13,152 nucleotides of DNA from Ignavibacteriaceae bacterium (GTDB taxonomy: Bacteria; Bacteroidota; Ignavibacteria; Ignavibacteriales; Ignavibacteriaceae). The stretch is from assembly GCA_025449775.1 (NCBI GenBank), contig JANWIS010000005.1:1-13152 (forward strand), in the 5' to 3' direction. The notes beneath the pieces were generated by a model. It was not told the DNA's origin. It did not search any database and worked only from the letters and a program-made list of their open reading frames with translations. Below, in pieces: positions 1 through 6,827 of the stretch. The position numbers and the translations under genes are program-made. The stretch's first letter is position 1. Each line of letters begins with the position of its first letter.

Positions 1-1019
1 AGTTTGTTAAAAAACTTCAGGGACAGAAACCTGCAGACTTAGTTAATGCTGTTCTGAGAAATATTATAAGAAGTAAGAACTCAATCAGGTATCCTGATGC
101 CGAAGAAGATTTGATTGGTTTTCTCGCAGCATATTATTCTCATCCATCCTGGATGGTAAAAAGATATCTTGCAAGATTTGGAAGAGAAGATACTGAGAGA
201 CTTTTATTGATCAACAACGAAAAACCTTTTCTTACACTCAGAATAAATGGACTGAGAACCAACCCTGAAGAATTCAGGTCATTGCTTGACAGCGTTCATT
301 TAAAATACAGACAGGGAACTTTCCTTCCTGAATTTTTCAAGCTGCAGAATCTTACAAATATTACTGCCTGGGATTATTTTACAAAAGGATATTTTAATGT
401 ACAAGATGAAAGTGCCGGACTTGCATGCAGACTTCTGGATGTTAATGAAGGGTTAAGTGTTCTTGATATGTGTGCAGCACCGGGAGGTAAAACAGCGTAT
501 ATTGCTGCACTAATGAATTCTCGCGGAGATGTTGTTGCAATTGATCGGTATGAAAGCAGGCTAAGGCTTTTACAGACAAGCATGAACAGACTTGGTGTTG
601 ATTGTGTGAGAACTATTGTTGCAGATGCACTTGAGTATAAAGGTATTCTGTTCGATCGCGTTCTGGCTGACGTTCCTTGTTCGGGAACAGGGACACTTTC
701 AAAAAAACCCGATATAAAATGGAGAAAAGATATTTTTGATATACGTGATTTAAATCGTACACAGTTGAAACTTTTATCAAAAGCAGCAACACTTGTTAAA
801 CCCGGAGGAATTGTAGTTTACAGCACTTGCTCAATCGAACCTGAAGAAAATATTGAGATTGTAAAAAAGTTTTTGATCGAGAATTCAAACTTCCGTCTTG
901 AAAGTGCACGGGGAAAATTTCCAGATGAAGTAATTGATGAGAACGGATGTATTCAGACACTGCCGCATATTCATAAAATGGATGGAGCTTTTGCTGCCCG
1001 GCTTGTGAGGATCTCTTAA
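1..1019 (+). CDS. rsmB: 16S rRNA (cytosine-C5)-methyltransferase RsmB, 5'-truncated
   Basis: RsmB methylates C967 of 16S rRNA using S-adenosylmethionine. The reading frame is open from base 3, so the gene starts before the window; the TTG at 111 is an internal Leu codon and not the start. The first residues (FVKKL...DLVNAVLRNI) match the end of the NusB-like RNA-binding domain that RsmB carries at its N-terminus. The methyltransferase domain follows. The SAM-binding motif VLDMCAAPGGKT lies at about 459-492. The motif DVPCSGTGT has its Cys codon at 678-680, and YSTCS has the catalytic-type Cys at 828-830. This two-cysteine arrangement is the hallmark of RNA m5C methyltransferases. 338 residues are visible; family members are about 430-450, so roughly 100 are missing. 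It is followed 43 nt later by the RodZ-like gene in the same direction. The NusB-like lead favours RsmB over RsmF/NOP2-type relatives. Confidence 0.95.
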   Translation, partial: FVKKLQGQKPADLVNAVLRNIIRSKNSIRYPDAEEDLIGFLAAYYSHPSWMVKRYLARFGREDTERLLLINNEKPFLTLRINGLRTNPEEFRSLLDSVHLKYRQGTFLPEFFKLQNLTNITAWDYFTKGYFNVQDESAGLACRLLDVNEGLSVLDMCAAPGGKTAYIAALMNSRGDVVAIDRYESRLRLLQTSMNRLGVDCVRTIVADALEYKGILFDRVLADVPCSGTGTLSKKPDIKWRKDIFDIRDLNRTQLKLLSKAATLVKPGGIVVYSTCSIEPEENIEIVKKFLIENSNFRLESARGKFPDEVIDENGCIQTLPHIHKMDGAFAARLVRIS

Positions 1020-1062
1020 AAGATAATTTATAAAAATAATTTTTAAATTAAATTAGAAGAGA

Positions 1063-1932
1063 ATGTTCGATAAATTTGCAGATAAACTAAGGAACGCACG
1101 TCTGAAGAAGGGAATTTCTCTTCAGCAGATGTCTGCTAAAACACGGATCGATATAAAATTCCTTGAGGCAATCGATAACGGCAATCTTGGTTTCCTTCCG
1201 GAACTTTATGTTAAAGCATTCCTCAAACAATATGCAAAAGCGGTTGGGCTTAATGAAGAAGAAACGGTTCGAGATTATGAAGATGCAAAAGAAGGACGAT
1301 TGACTGAAGCCGACGAAACGAAATCTTTCCTTGAACAAAAAATTGATATTGAAAAACCACAAGAGGCAATCCCTCCTCCGCAAACTCCAGTCAAAACTTT
1401 TACAGACGCAAGCGTAACTAAACCTCCTGTTGATCCGGATGATAAGAAAAAAATATTAAGACTGATTGCGTACTCTGCCGGAATTATCTTAATGGCTGTT
1501 GTAATTTTTTTCGCATTGATTAAAAAAACTTCCACAATCACTGTTGAAGAAAAACCTTATGAACAAGTTCTGGAAGAGACGAAGGATCGTTTTGAAGTTG
1601 AGAAGCCAAAAGATGACACTTCAATGACACCTGTAAATTTAGACAGCCTTTTTCTTCAGATAACTAATGTAGATACGCTGGATTCAGCTTGGGTAATGGT
1701 AATCTATGATGAAAAAGTAAAAGAAGACTTTCTTCTTTATCCAAGAAGAACAAAAACTGTTACTGCATCAGACAATTTTCAATTTACTTTGGGCAACTCA
1801 GGCGTGATCTCTTTAAAGTTAGATAACCAGCCGCTTAGGTTTGAAAGCAGAAGAGGATCTGTCCGGCATTACAAAGTGAATCGAAAAGGTCTCGAGCGTT
1901 TATATTCTCCGCCAATCCTGAAAACTGAGTAA
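1063..1932 (+). CDS. RodZ-like membrane-anchored helix-turn-helix protein
   Basis: A 289-residue bitopic membrane protein with RodZ architecture. Residues 5-66 form a cytoplasmic Cro/XRE-type HTH (HTH_25 style, KLRNARLKKGISLQQMSAKT), which in RodZ binds MreB rather than DNA. A charged, Pro-rich linker covers residues 85-128. A single transmembrane segment lies at about 131-153 (ILRLIAYSAGIILMAVVIFF). A periplasmic beta-rich domain resembling DUF4115 lies at about 195-270. By family knowledge RodZ couples the MreB cytoskeleton to the elongation machinery and cell shape. The ATG at 1063 has only a weak purine stretch (AGAAGAGA) in front of it, but the HTH begins directly afterwards, which supports this start. 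One base separates its stop from ligA, so the two are probably co-transcribed. No mreB is visible in the window, so the shape role is inferred from domain order only. Confidence 0.85.
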   Translation: MFDKFADKLRNARLKKGISLQQMSAKTRIDIKFLEAIDNGNLGFLPELYVKAFLKQYAKAVGLNEEETVRDYEDAKEGRLTEADETKSFLEQKIDIEKPQEAIPPPQTPVKTFTDASVTKPPVDPDDKKKILRLIAYSAGIILMAVVIFFALIKKTSTITVEEKPYEQVLEETKDRFEVEKPKDDTSMTPVNLDSLFLQITNVDTLDSAWVMVIYDEKVKEDFLLYPRRTKTVTASDNFQFTLGNSGVISLKLDNQPLRFESRRGSVRHYKVNRKGLERLYSPPILKTE

Positions 1933-1933
1933 A

Positions 1934-3970
1934 ATGTCTTCACAAATCGCAAAGAAAATTAATTCTCTCCGTGAGAAAATCAGGGAAAATGATCATAAAT
2001 ATTATGTTCTTGCACAACCCTCAATTAGTGACAGGGATTATGATAAACTTATTAAGGAACTGGAAGCTCTTGAAGCTAAACATCCTGAATTAATAACAGC
2101 CGATTCGCCGACACAAAGAGTTGGAAGCGATCTTACAAAAGAATTTAAAACCGTTGAGCATAAAATCCCAATGCTCAGTCTTTCAAACACATATTCCGAA
2201 GATGAATTGTACGATTTTGACAGAAGAAATAAAGAAGGAATATCTGCAGGTGAAAAAATCGAATATGTTGTCGAGCTGAAAATTGATGGAGCTTCGGTTA
2301 GCATAAATTATGTGAATGGAATTTTAAAAACAGCAGCCACTCGTGGAGATGGAACCGCAGGAGAAGAAATAACAAACAACGTTAAGACAATAAAATCAGT
2401 TCCCTTAATAATTAAGAAAGATAATTCTGTTAAATATAAATTAAAAGACTTTGAAGTTCGCGGTGAAATATTTATGAAGGTAAAAGACTTTGAAAACCTG
2501 AATAAAGAAAGGGAAAAAAGAGGAGAAAAGGTTTTCGCCAACCCAAGAAATTCCACAGCAGGAACACTAAAGCTTCAGGATCCAAAAGTTGTGGCAAAAC
2601 GACCCCTGAATATATTCGTGTATAATCTTGTTAGCCTGGAAGAAGAATTGAAATCGCAGGAGGAAAATCTCAACACACTTAAAAAACTTGGATTCAAAGT
2701 AAACGAACATTTTAAAAAGTGCAGCAGTATTGATGAAGTGATTGACACGTGTCATAAATTTGAAAAGATCCGTGAAAAGCTTGAATATGAAATAGACGGA
2801 GCTGTGATAAAAGTAAATTTAATAAAACAGCAAAACAAGCTTGGAAGTATTGCAAAAGCACCTCGATGGGCAGTAGCATTCAAATTTAAATCAAAGCAGG
2901 CTGTTACAAAAATAAAAGATATAACATGGCAAGTTGGAAGGACTGGTGCAGTTACACCTGTTGCGGAGCTTGAACCGAAATTTCTTGCCGGTTCAACTAT
3001 CAGCCGTGCAACTCTTCATAACTTTGATGAAATTGTTCGGAAGGATATTCGTATTGGTGATACTGTTGTGATTGAAAAAGGCGGTGATGTAATTCCAAAA
3101 GTTGTTGAAGTTAATTTGAAAGAAAGACCTTCCGGAAGCAGAAAGACAAAGCCGCCGGAAAATTGCCCCGTCTGCGGTTCAAAACTTTTTAAACCTGAAA
3201 ATGAGGTAGCATATTATTGTGAAAATACAGAGTGTCCTGATCAGGTTAAAGGAAGGATTGAACATTTTGCTTCCCGTGGAGCAATGGATATTGAAGGGCT
3301 TGGAGAATCGCTGATTGATTTATTTGTAGAGGAAAGTTTCTTAAAAACTTATGCTGACATCTACAAGATGAAAAAAATCAAGGCAGATCTGATGGCAATA
3401 GAACGTCTTGGTGAAAAGAGTGTTACGAATCTTATTAATTCAATAGAGAAGAGTAAAGAGAAAACTTTTGATAAAGTCTTATTTGCATTGGGAATTCGTT
3501 ATGTTGGCTCAGGTGCTGCCAAAAAGTTAGCAGCTCATTTCAAGTCGATGGACAGGCTAATAGAAGCATCTGAAGAAGATATTACCAGCGTTCATGAAAT
3601 CGGGGAAAGTATCAGCAAAAGCGTTAAACGGTTTTTGAGTGATAAACACAATAGAAAAAATATTGAGGCATTGAAAAAGGCCGGCTTAAAGTTTAGTTTT
3701 GCTGAAAGTAAAACTGCCATTATAAAGGATAATTTCTTTAAAGATAAAACTTTCGTGCTTACCGGATCGTTACTGAATTATACGCGTGAGGATGCGGAAG
3801 AAAAAATTATTCACTTCGGTGGAAATACTTCTTCGAGTGTAAGTAAAAAGACCGATTATGTAATTGCAGGCGAAAAGGCTGGTTCGAAGCTAGATAAAGC
3901 AAAATCACTCGGCGTAAAAATTCTTGATGAAGCCGCCTTCACAAAAAAAATTAGTGAAATAAATTCATGA
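1934..3970 (+). CDS. ligA: NAD-dependent DNA ligase LigA
   Basis: LigA seals 3'-OH/5'-phosphate nicks using NAD+ during Okazaki-fragment joining and repair. The protein is 678 residues, close to the usual 670. The N-terminal Ia domain carries the NMN-binding motif HKYYVL and the D-Y-D-L-like segment. The adenylation motif ELKIDGAS places the AMP-accepting lysine at K116 (codon 2279-2281). An OB-fold follows (GRTGAVTPVAELEP, GGDVIPKV). The four zinc-finger cysteines are C411, C414, C429 and C434. The helix-hairpin-helix region follows (GLGESLIDLF, ALGIRYVGSGAAK), and a BRCT domain fills about 600-678 (TFVLTGSL...KKTDYVIAGEKAGSK). All key residues are present and the gene appears intact. It starts 1 nt after the RodZ-like stop and its TGA overlaps the next ATG (ATGA), so translational coupling is likely. 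Confidence 0.98.
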   Translation: MSSQIAKKINSLREKIRENDHKYYVLAQPSISDRDYDKLIKELEALEAKHPELITADSPTQRVGSDLTKEFKTVEHKIPMLSLSNTYSEDELYDFDRRNKEGISAGEKIEYVVELKIDGASVSINYVNGILKTAATRGDGTAGEEITNNVKTIKSVPLIIKKDNSVKYKLKDFEVRGEIFMKVKDFENLNKEREKRGEKVFANPRNSTAGTLKLQDPKVVAKRPLNIFVYNLVSLEEELKSQEENLNTLKKLGFKVNEHFKKCSSIDEVIDTCHKFEKIREKLEYEIDGAVIKVNLIKQQNKLGSIAKAPRWAVAFKFKSKQAVTKIKDITWQVGRTGAVTPVAELEPKFLAGSTISRATLHNFDEIVRKDIRIGDTVVIEKGGDVIPKVVEVNLKERPSGSRKTKPPENCPVCGSKLFKPENEVAYYCENTECPDQVKGRIEHFASRGAMDIEGLGESLIDLFVEESFLKTYADIYKMKKIKADLMAIERLGEKSVTNLINSIEKSKEKTFDKVLFALGIRYVGSGAAKKLAAHFKSMDRLIEASEEDITSVHEIGESISKSVKRFLSDKHNRKNIEALKKAGLKFSFAESKTAIIKDNFFKDKTFVLTGSLLNYTREDAEEKIIHFGGNTSSSVSKKTDYVIAGEKAGSKLDKAKSLGVKILDEAAFTKKISEINS

Positions 3971-4500
3971 TGATTGACAATTTAAAAGAACAAGCTGCAA
4001 GATTTATTGTTAAGAAGAAAACTCCACAGACAGAGTTTAATCAAAGAGATTTTTCCACTGTTCTAGCCAGGACGTATTCTTATCTTATCCTGATGCCTCT
4101 TGATGAAAAAGATTTCAGACTGGTATTTCCTATTCTCGAGTATTTAAGAGAACAGAGAAAAAATATTGTTGTAATGACAAATGATTTCAGGGTAAGCCTT
4201 CTTCAGCCTTACTTTAAAACAAATGCCATCGAACATGGATTAAAGGATGTAACCAAGTTAAAACTACCTGGAAAAAACCTGCTTCAAAAAATATCCAATA
4301 TGCGCTTCGATGTAATTATTGATACAAACAGGAAAGAAGTTCTTTATTACAGCTTCATTGCTAAATCTATAAACGCCCAATTAAAAATCGGGTTTGTAAG
4401 ATCTGACTCTGACAAGTATTTTAATTTGCAGGTTACCGGCAGTCTGAACGATCCGGAAATTTCTTATCAGAATTTATTAAACTGTTTAAAAATGTTTTAG
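3967..4500 (+). CDS. Small protein resembling the N-terminal lobe of a GT9-type glycosyltransferase
   Basis: A 177-residue protein of uncertain function. I see no signal peptide or membrane segment. The pattern suggests one Rossmann-like lobe: a hydrophobic strand at about 37-44 (SYLILMPL), a second at about 66-72 (KNIVVMTND), then MRFDVIIDTNRKEVLYYSF and AQLKIGFVRSDSD. The combination 'FDVIID..., then xLKIGF' is reminiscent of the acceptor-side half of heptosyltransferase (GT9) proteins, but the second, nucleotide-sugar-binding lobe is absent. Small Bacteroidota proteins of unknown function with similar length and layout exist (DUF6913-like, from memory). The start overlaps the ligA stop by 4 nt (ATGA); a second ATG follows immediately at 3970. 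The STAS gene begins 9 nt downstream. That it is a real gene is likely from its operon position; the glycosyltransferase resemblance is tentative. Confidence 0.6.
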   Translation: MMIDNLKEQAARFIVKKKTPQTEFNQRDFSTVLARTYSYLILMPLDEKDFRLVFPILEYLREQRKNIVVMTNDFRVSLLQPYFKTNAIEHGLKDVTKLKLPGKNLLQKISNMRFDVIIDTNRKEVLYYSFIAKSINAQLKIGFVRSDSDKYFNLQVTGSLNDPEISYQNLLNCLKMF

Positions 4501-4509
4501 GTACCGAGA

Positions 4510-4860
4510 ATGAATTTTGCAGTGACAAAGGAAGATGGTATTACCATCTTCAAATTAAATGAACAACGGCTCGATACTAATATTTCCGGATTGTTAAAGG
4601 GTGAGTTTACAATGCTTCTTAAAGTTGATGGTGCAAAAAAATTTATATTGGATCTTTCTGCAGTCGAAAGCTGTGACAGCTCCGGATTAAGTGCAATCCT
4701 CGTAGCAAATCGGATACTGAATTCCACTGATGGACAAATGCGGATCGCATCCCCTTCGGAAAAAGTTTATTCACTTATAAAAATTACTCAGCTCGACAGG
4801 GTTCTCCCGGTATGTGGAACCGTCGGCGAAGCGTTTGCTGATTTGAAAAAGGCGAATTAA
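4510..4860 (+). CDS. STAS-domain anti-sigma factor antagonist
   Basis: A single-domain 116-residue STAS protein of the SpoIIAA/RsbV type. In that family the antagonist binds an anti-sigma kinase and is switched off by serine phosphorylation. The key motif ESCDSSGLSAI is present, with D56, S57, S58 and G59; one serine of the DSSG motif is the expected phosphorylation site. The start (FAVTKEDGITIFKLNEQRLDT), the core strand KKFILDLSAVES and the C-terminal helix GEAFADLKKAN fit the fold over its full length. It is the last gene of the rsmB-ligA run. No cognate HATPase kinase (RsbW/SpoIIAB) or PP2C phosphatase is in the window, so the partner must be elsewhere. An organisational STAS role, such as in lipid asymmetry transport, cannot be excluded, but the DSSG motif favours regulation. 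Confidence 0.88.
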   Translation: MNFAVTKEDGITIFKLNEQRLDTNISGLLKGEFTMLLKVDGAKKFILDLSAVESCDSSGLSAILVANRILNSTDGQMRIASPSEKVYSLIKITQLDRVLPVCGTVGEAFADLKKAN

Positions 4861-4872
4861 AAAATTTTCGTT

Positions 4873-4888
4873 TTAATTGGCAAATTAA
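4873..4888. terminator. Weak AT-rich hairpin between convergent genes
   Basis: TTAATT (4873-4878) and AATTAA (4883-4888) form a perfect 6-bp inverted repeat around the loop GGCA, in the 36-nt gap between the convergent STAS and TPR genes. A-rich sequence precedes it and T-rich sequence follows, so it could serve as a weak bidirectional terminator. The stem has no GC pairs, so this is tentative. Confidence 0.3.
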
Positions 4889-4896
4889 TTTATAAG

Positions 4897-5733
4897 TTAA
4901 GCTAAAGTCTTTAACTCTTCCTTCACACAAAATTCTTTTATATAGTGATAAGATTCCAGATGTCCCATTGACATCGCAGTCTTTAAATCATTGCAGCATC
5001 CATTCCTATCATCAATTTTATTTTTGAGCAATCCTCTTTCAAAAAATGCCGTTTCGTTTCTTGGGTTTTTTAATATCGAATCAGAAAAATATTTGATCGC
5101 ATTTTTAAAATCGCTTTTGTGCTTATAGCATAATGCCAGGTTGAAATAAGCATCTGCAAATTTACTTTCAGCTTTCAGATAATTTGTAAAATCTTGAATA
5201 GCATGATCGAAATCCTTTGCCCCGAAATTTGCCAGACCACGATAGTAAAGTATGTTAGGCTGTTTCATCTGAAGCCGGATTGATTCTGTAAAATCGCTTA
5301 TTGCACTTTCATAATTTTTTAAAGCAAGTTTTGTCAAAGCTCTGCAGTAGTGACCTGTTGGTTCACTTGGTTTTATTTCAATTGCATGGCTGAAATCTTC
5401 AAGGGCCGATTTGAAGTTTTGACTATAAGTTTTATGAATTCCGTTCTTGATAATCTCTACAAGGTTTTCATTTTCTTTATCAGAAAATTCTCTGAACCTG
5501 CTAATTTCCAGTCTGATTTCTTTTGAAGGCAGTACATTTTTTATGGTCGGAACCGATTTATTTTCAACGGGCTGTTGTACAGCAGGCACATTTTCCTTTT
5601 CAATATTTTTATCAAGCACAGCTTTTTCACGTTGTTTGGGTTTTGGACTGACTTCTTTATCGCTGTTTTTGAAAATACCGATGAGAATAAATAAGACTGC
5701 GGCACCAATTAATGCTATATATAAAAAATGCAA
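4897..5733 (-). CDS. Membrane-anchored tetratricopeptide repeat protein
   Basis: A 278-residue protein. Residues 2-22 form a single hydrophobic N-terminal segment (FLYIALIGAAVLFILIGIF) with no clear signal peptidase site, so it is probably a membrane anchor. A low-complexity charged linker follows (about 23-90), then about five TPR units covering roughly 93-258, seen as repeats of the type 'ALEDFSHAIEIKPSEP', 'AISDFTESIRL', 'AIQDFTNYLKAES' and 'AIKYFSDSILKNPRN'. The last unit is degenerate (NGCCNDLKTAMSMGHLES), a form common at the ends of Bacteroidota TPR proteins. TPRs mediate protein-protein contacts; no enzymatic domain is visible. The start is TTG at 5733: an in-frame TAA lies only seven codons upstream and no ATG intervenes, so TTG is the only ordinary start, preceded closely by GGAA. 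It is the only minus-strand gene in the window and stands alone between two plus-strand units. Confidence 0.85.
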   Translation of the reverse strand: MHFLYIALIGAAVLFILIGIFKNSDKEVSPKPKQREKAVLDKNIEKENVPAVQQPVENKSVPTIKNVLPSKEIRLEISRFREFSDKENENLVEIIKNGIHKTYSQNFKSALEDFSHAIEIKPSEPTGHYCRALTKLALKNYESAISDFTESIRLQMKQPNILYYRGLANFGAKDFDHAIQDFTNYLKAESKFADAYFNLALCYKHKSDFKNAIKYFSDSILKNPRNETAFFERGLLKNKIDDRNGCCNDLKTAMSMGHLESYHYIKEFCVKEELKTLA

Positions 5734-5778
5734 TTCCGGGCTTTCAATTAATTACATAGAAACTTGACAAATCTTGCT

Positions 5779-5786
5779 CAAAATTA
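5779..5786 (-). promoter_or_regulatory. Possible Bacteroidota-type -7 element for the TPR gene
   Basis: On the minus strand this reads TAATTTTG, matching the TANNTTTG -7 consensus known for Bacteroidota primary sigma. It lies about 46 nt upstream of the TTG start. No TTG -33 element is found at the usual spacing, and such matches are expected by chance in AT-rich DNA. Confidence 0.25.
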
Positions 5787-5932
5787 GTACCTGAATATTG
5801 AATGATAAATGTTCAATTTTTCATATCATTAGATGTATTTGAGGTAAAAAGTCCATATTCAAGAGCAAAAATTAGATTTATTACATACTGAATTACTGTT
5901 TAGTTTTTCTAACCGATAATATCATTTGTAAA

Positions 5933-5940
5933 TATATTTG
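5933..5940 (+). promoter_or_regulatory. Possible Bacteroidota-type -7 element for the HAD-pgpH-xer unit
   Basis: TATATTTG matches TANNTTTG and lies 32 nt upstream of the ATG at 5973, a sensible place for a promoter feeding the three-gene unit. No clear -33 TTG is seen about 19-21 bases upstream, so the assignment is weak. Confidence 0.28.
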
Positions 5941-5972
5941 ATCATCAATTTCAGAGTTTTATAAATTCATTA

Positions 5973-6827
5973 ATGTTTGATAGACAGTCACTTAAAAATA
6001 TTCAGATGATTGTTTCCGATATCGACGGAACACTTCTGAATGATAACGGTTTCACCGGCACTGAAAGTAAAAAACTAATTCGGGCGTTGATGTATCATAA
6101 TGTTAGTGTGTCACTTGCTACAGGAAGACTTTATTCTGCTGCAGAAAAGCTTGCTGAGGAACTGTCATTGAATGGTCATATAATTTCTTTAGATGGAGCC
6201 GAGATAAAAGATTTTAAAAACGGCAAAACGATTTTCGAATCATATTTAAAAACTAAGGATGTGCAAAAAGCAATTGCAATTTCAGAGAACTTATTGGTTA
6301 ACATTGTGCTCTGCCATTCTTCGATGATTTATTATACAGAAAGAAATTCGCTTATTCCTTCATTGCTAAATAAATATGGTGCAGTGTATAAACAGGTAAG
6401 CTCTTATGATGATTATCTTGACGGAACTCTTGAAATTGTTTGTGCCGGTGATAGGAAAAGTTCCGTAAAAAAAATGGAAGAAAGATTTAATTTACCGTAC
6501 TCATTTGGTTATAATACTTCATTTTTCCGTAGTCACACAAAAGAAAATATTTATTATCTTGAAATAAGAAAAGCAGGAAGCTCTAAGGGAAAGGCTTTCG
6601 AAAAACTCTTAAAGCAACTGTCAATAAAACCGTATCAGGCTGCAGTTATTGGCGATTGGTATAACGATATCCCGATGTTCCATACTAAAGCCGTCAAAGT
6701 TGCAGTTGCAAATGCAATTCCTGAACTAATAAATCGTGCTGATATTGTAACAAAGAGATCAAACAATGACGATGGTACTGCAGAATTTTTTGAGATGGTT
6801 CTAAAGGCAAAAAGGAATGGTAAATGA
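5973..6827 (+). CDS. Cof-type HAD-superfamily hydrolase (class IIB)
   Basis: A 284-residue phosphatase of the Cof/YidA type, usually active on sugar phosphates, nucleotide-like metabolites or flavin phosphates. Motif I is VSDIDGTLL with nucleophile D16 and acid/base D18. Motif II is SLATGR (T50), motif III is K205 (SSKGKAF), and motif IV is GDWYND with D228 and D232. The cap between about 85 and 195 is the C2 type placed between motifs II and III, and the length is typical (about 270-290). Motif IV has WY where many relatives have SEN or similar, a common variation. The substrate cannot be read from sequence. The ATG at 5973 lacks a clear Shine-Dalgarno site. Its TGA overlaps the ATG of the pgpH-like gene by 4 nt, which indicates coupled translation. 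Confidence 0.93.
   Translation: MFDRQSLKNIQMIVSDIDGTLLNDNGFTGTESKKLIRALMYHNVSVSLATGRLYSAAEKLAEELSLNGHIISLDGAEIKDFKNGKTIFESYLKTKDVQKAIAISENLLVNIVLCHSSMIYYTERNSLIPSLLNKYGAVYKQVSSYDDYLDGTLEIVCAGDRKSSVKKMEERFNLPYSFGYNTSFFRSHTKENIYYLEIRKAGSSKGKAFEKLLKQLSIKPYQAAVIGDWYNDIPMFHTKAVKVAVANAIPELINRADIVTKRSNNDDGTAEFFEMVLKAKRNGK

Larger units (their letters stand above)
5734..5972. other. Divergent intergenic region with small dyads
   Basis: 239 AT-rich bases between the divergent TPR and HAD genes. I find no convincing ORF or RNA gene. It should hold the promoters of both units. Visible structures are ATTGAA (5797-5802)/TTCAAT (5812-5817) and AATGATA (5801-5807)/TATCATT (5824-5830), which overlap one another, and a second ATATCATT copy at 5919-5926. 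A TTGACA at 5764-5769 has no matching -10 at normal spacing. Confidence 0.5.

Noticed and set aside
111..1019. TTG at 111 as the start of the RNA methyltransferase
   Set aside because: The frame is open back to base 3 and encodes the end of the NusB-like domain, so the gene begins before the window.
4895..4916. AGTTAA/TTAACT inverted repeat over the TPR stop codon as a terminator
   Set aside because: AT-only biased stem with a 10-nt loop that overlaps coding sequence and has no following T-run on either strand.
5447..5767. Plus-strand ORF of 106 codons opposite the TPR gene
   Set aside because: Low-complexity Ser/Phe-rich translation antisense to a convincing TPR protein; a shadow frame.
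5764..5792. TTGACA as a sigma70-type -35 box
   Set aside because: No TATAAT-like -10 at 16-18 bases, and it lies about 200 bases from the downstream start.
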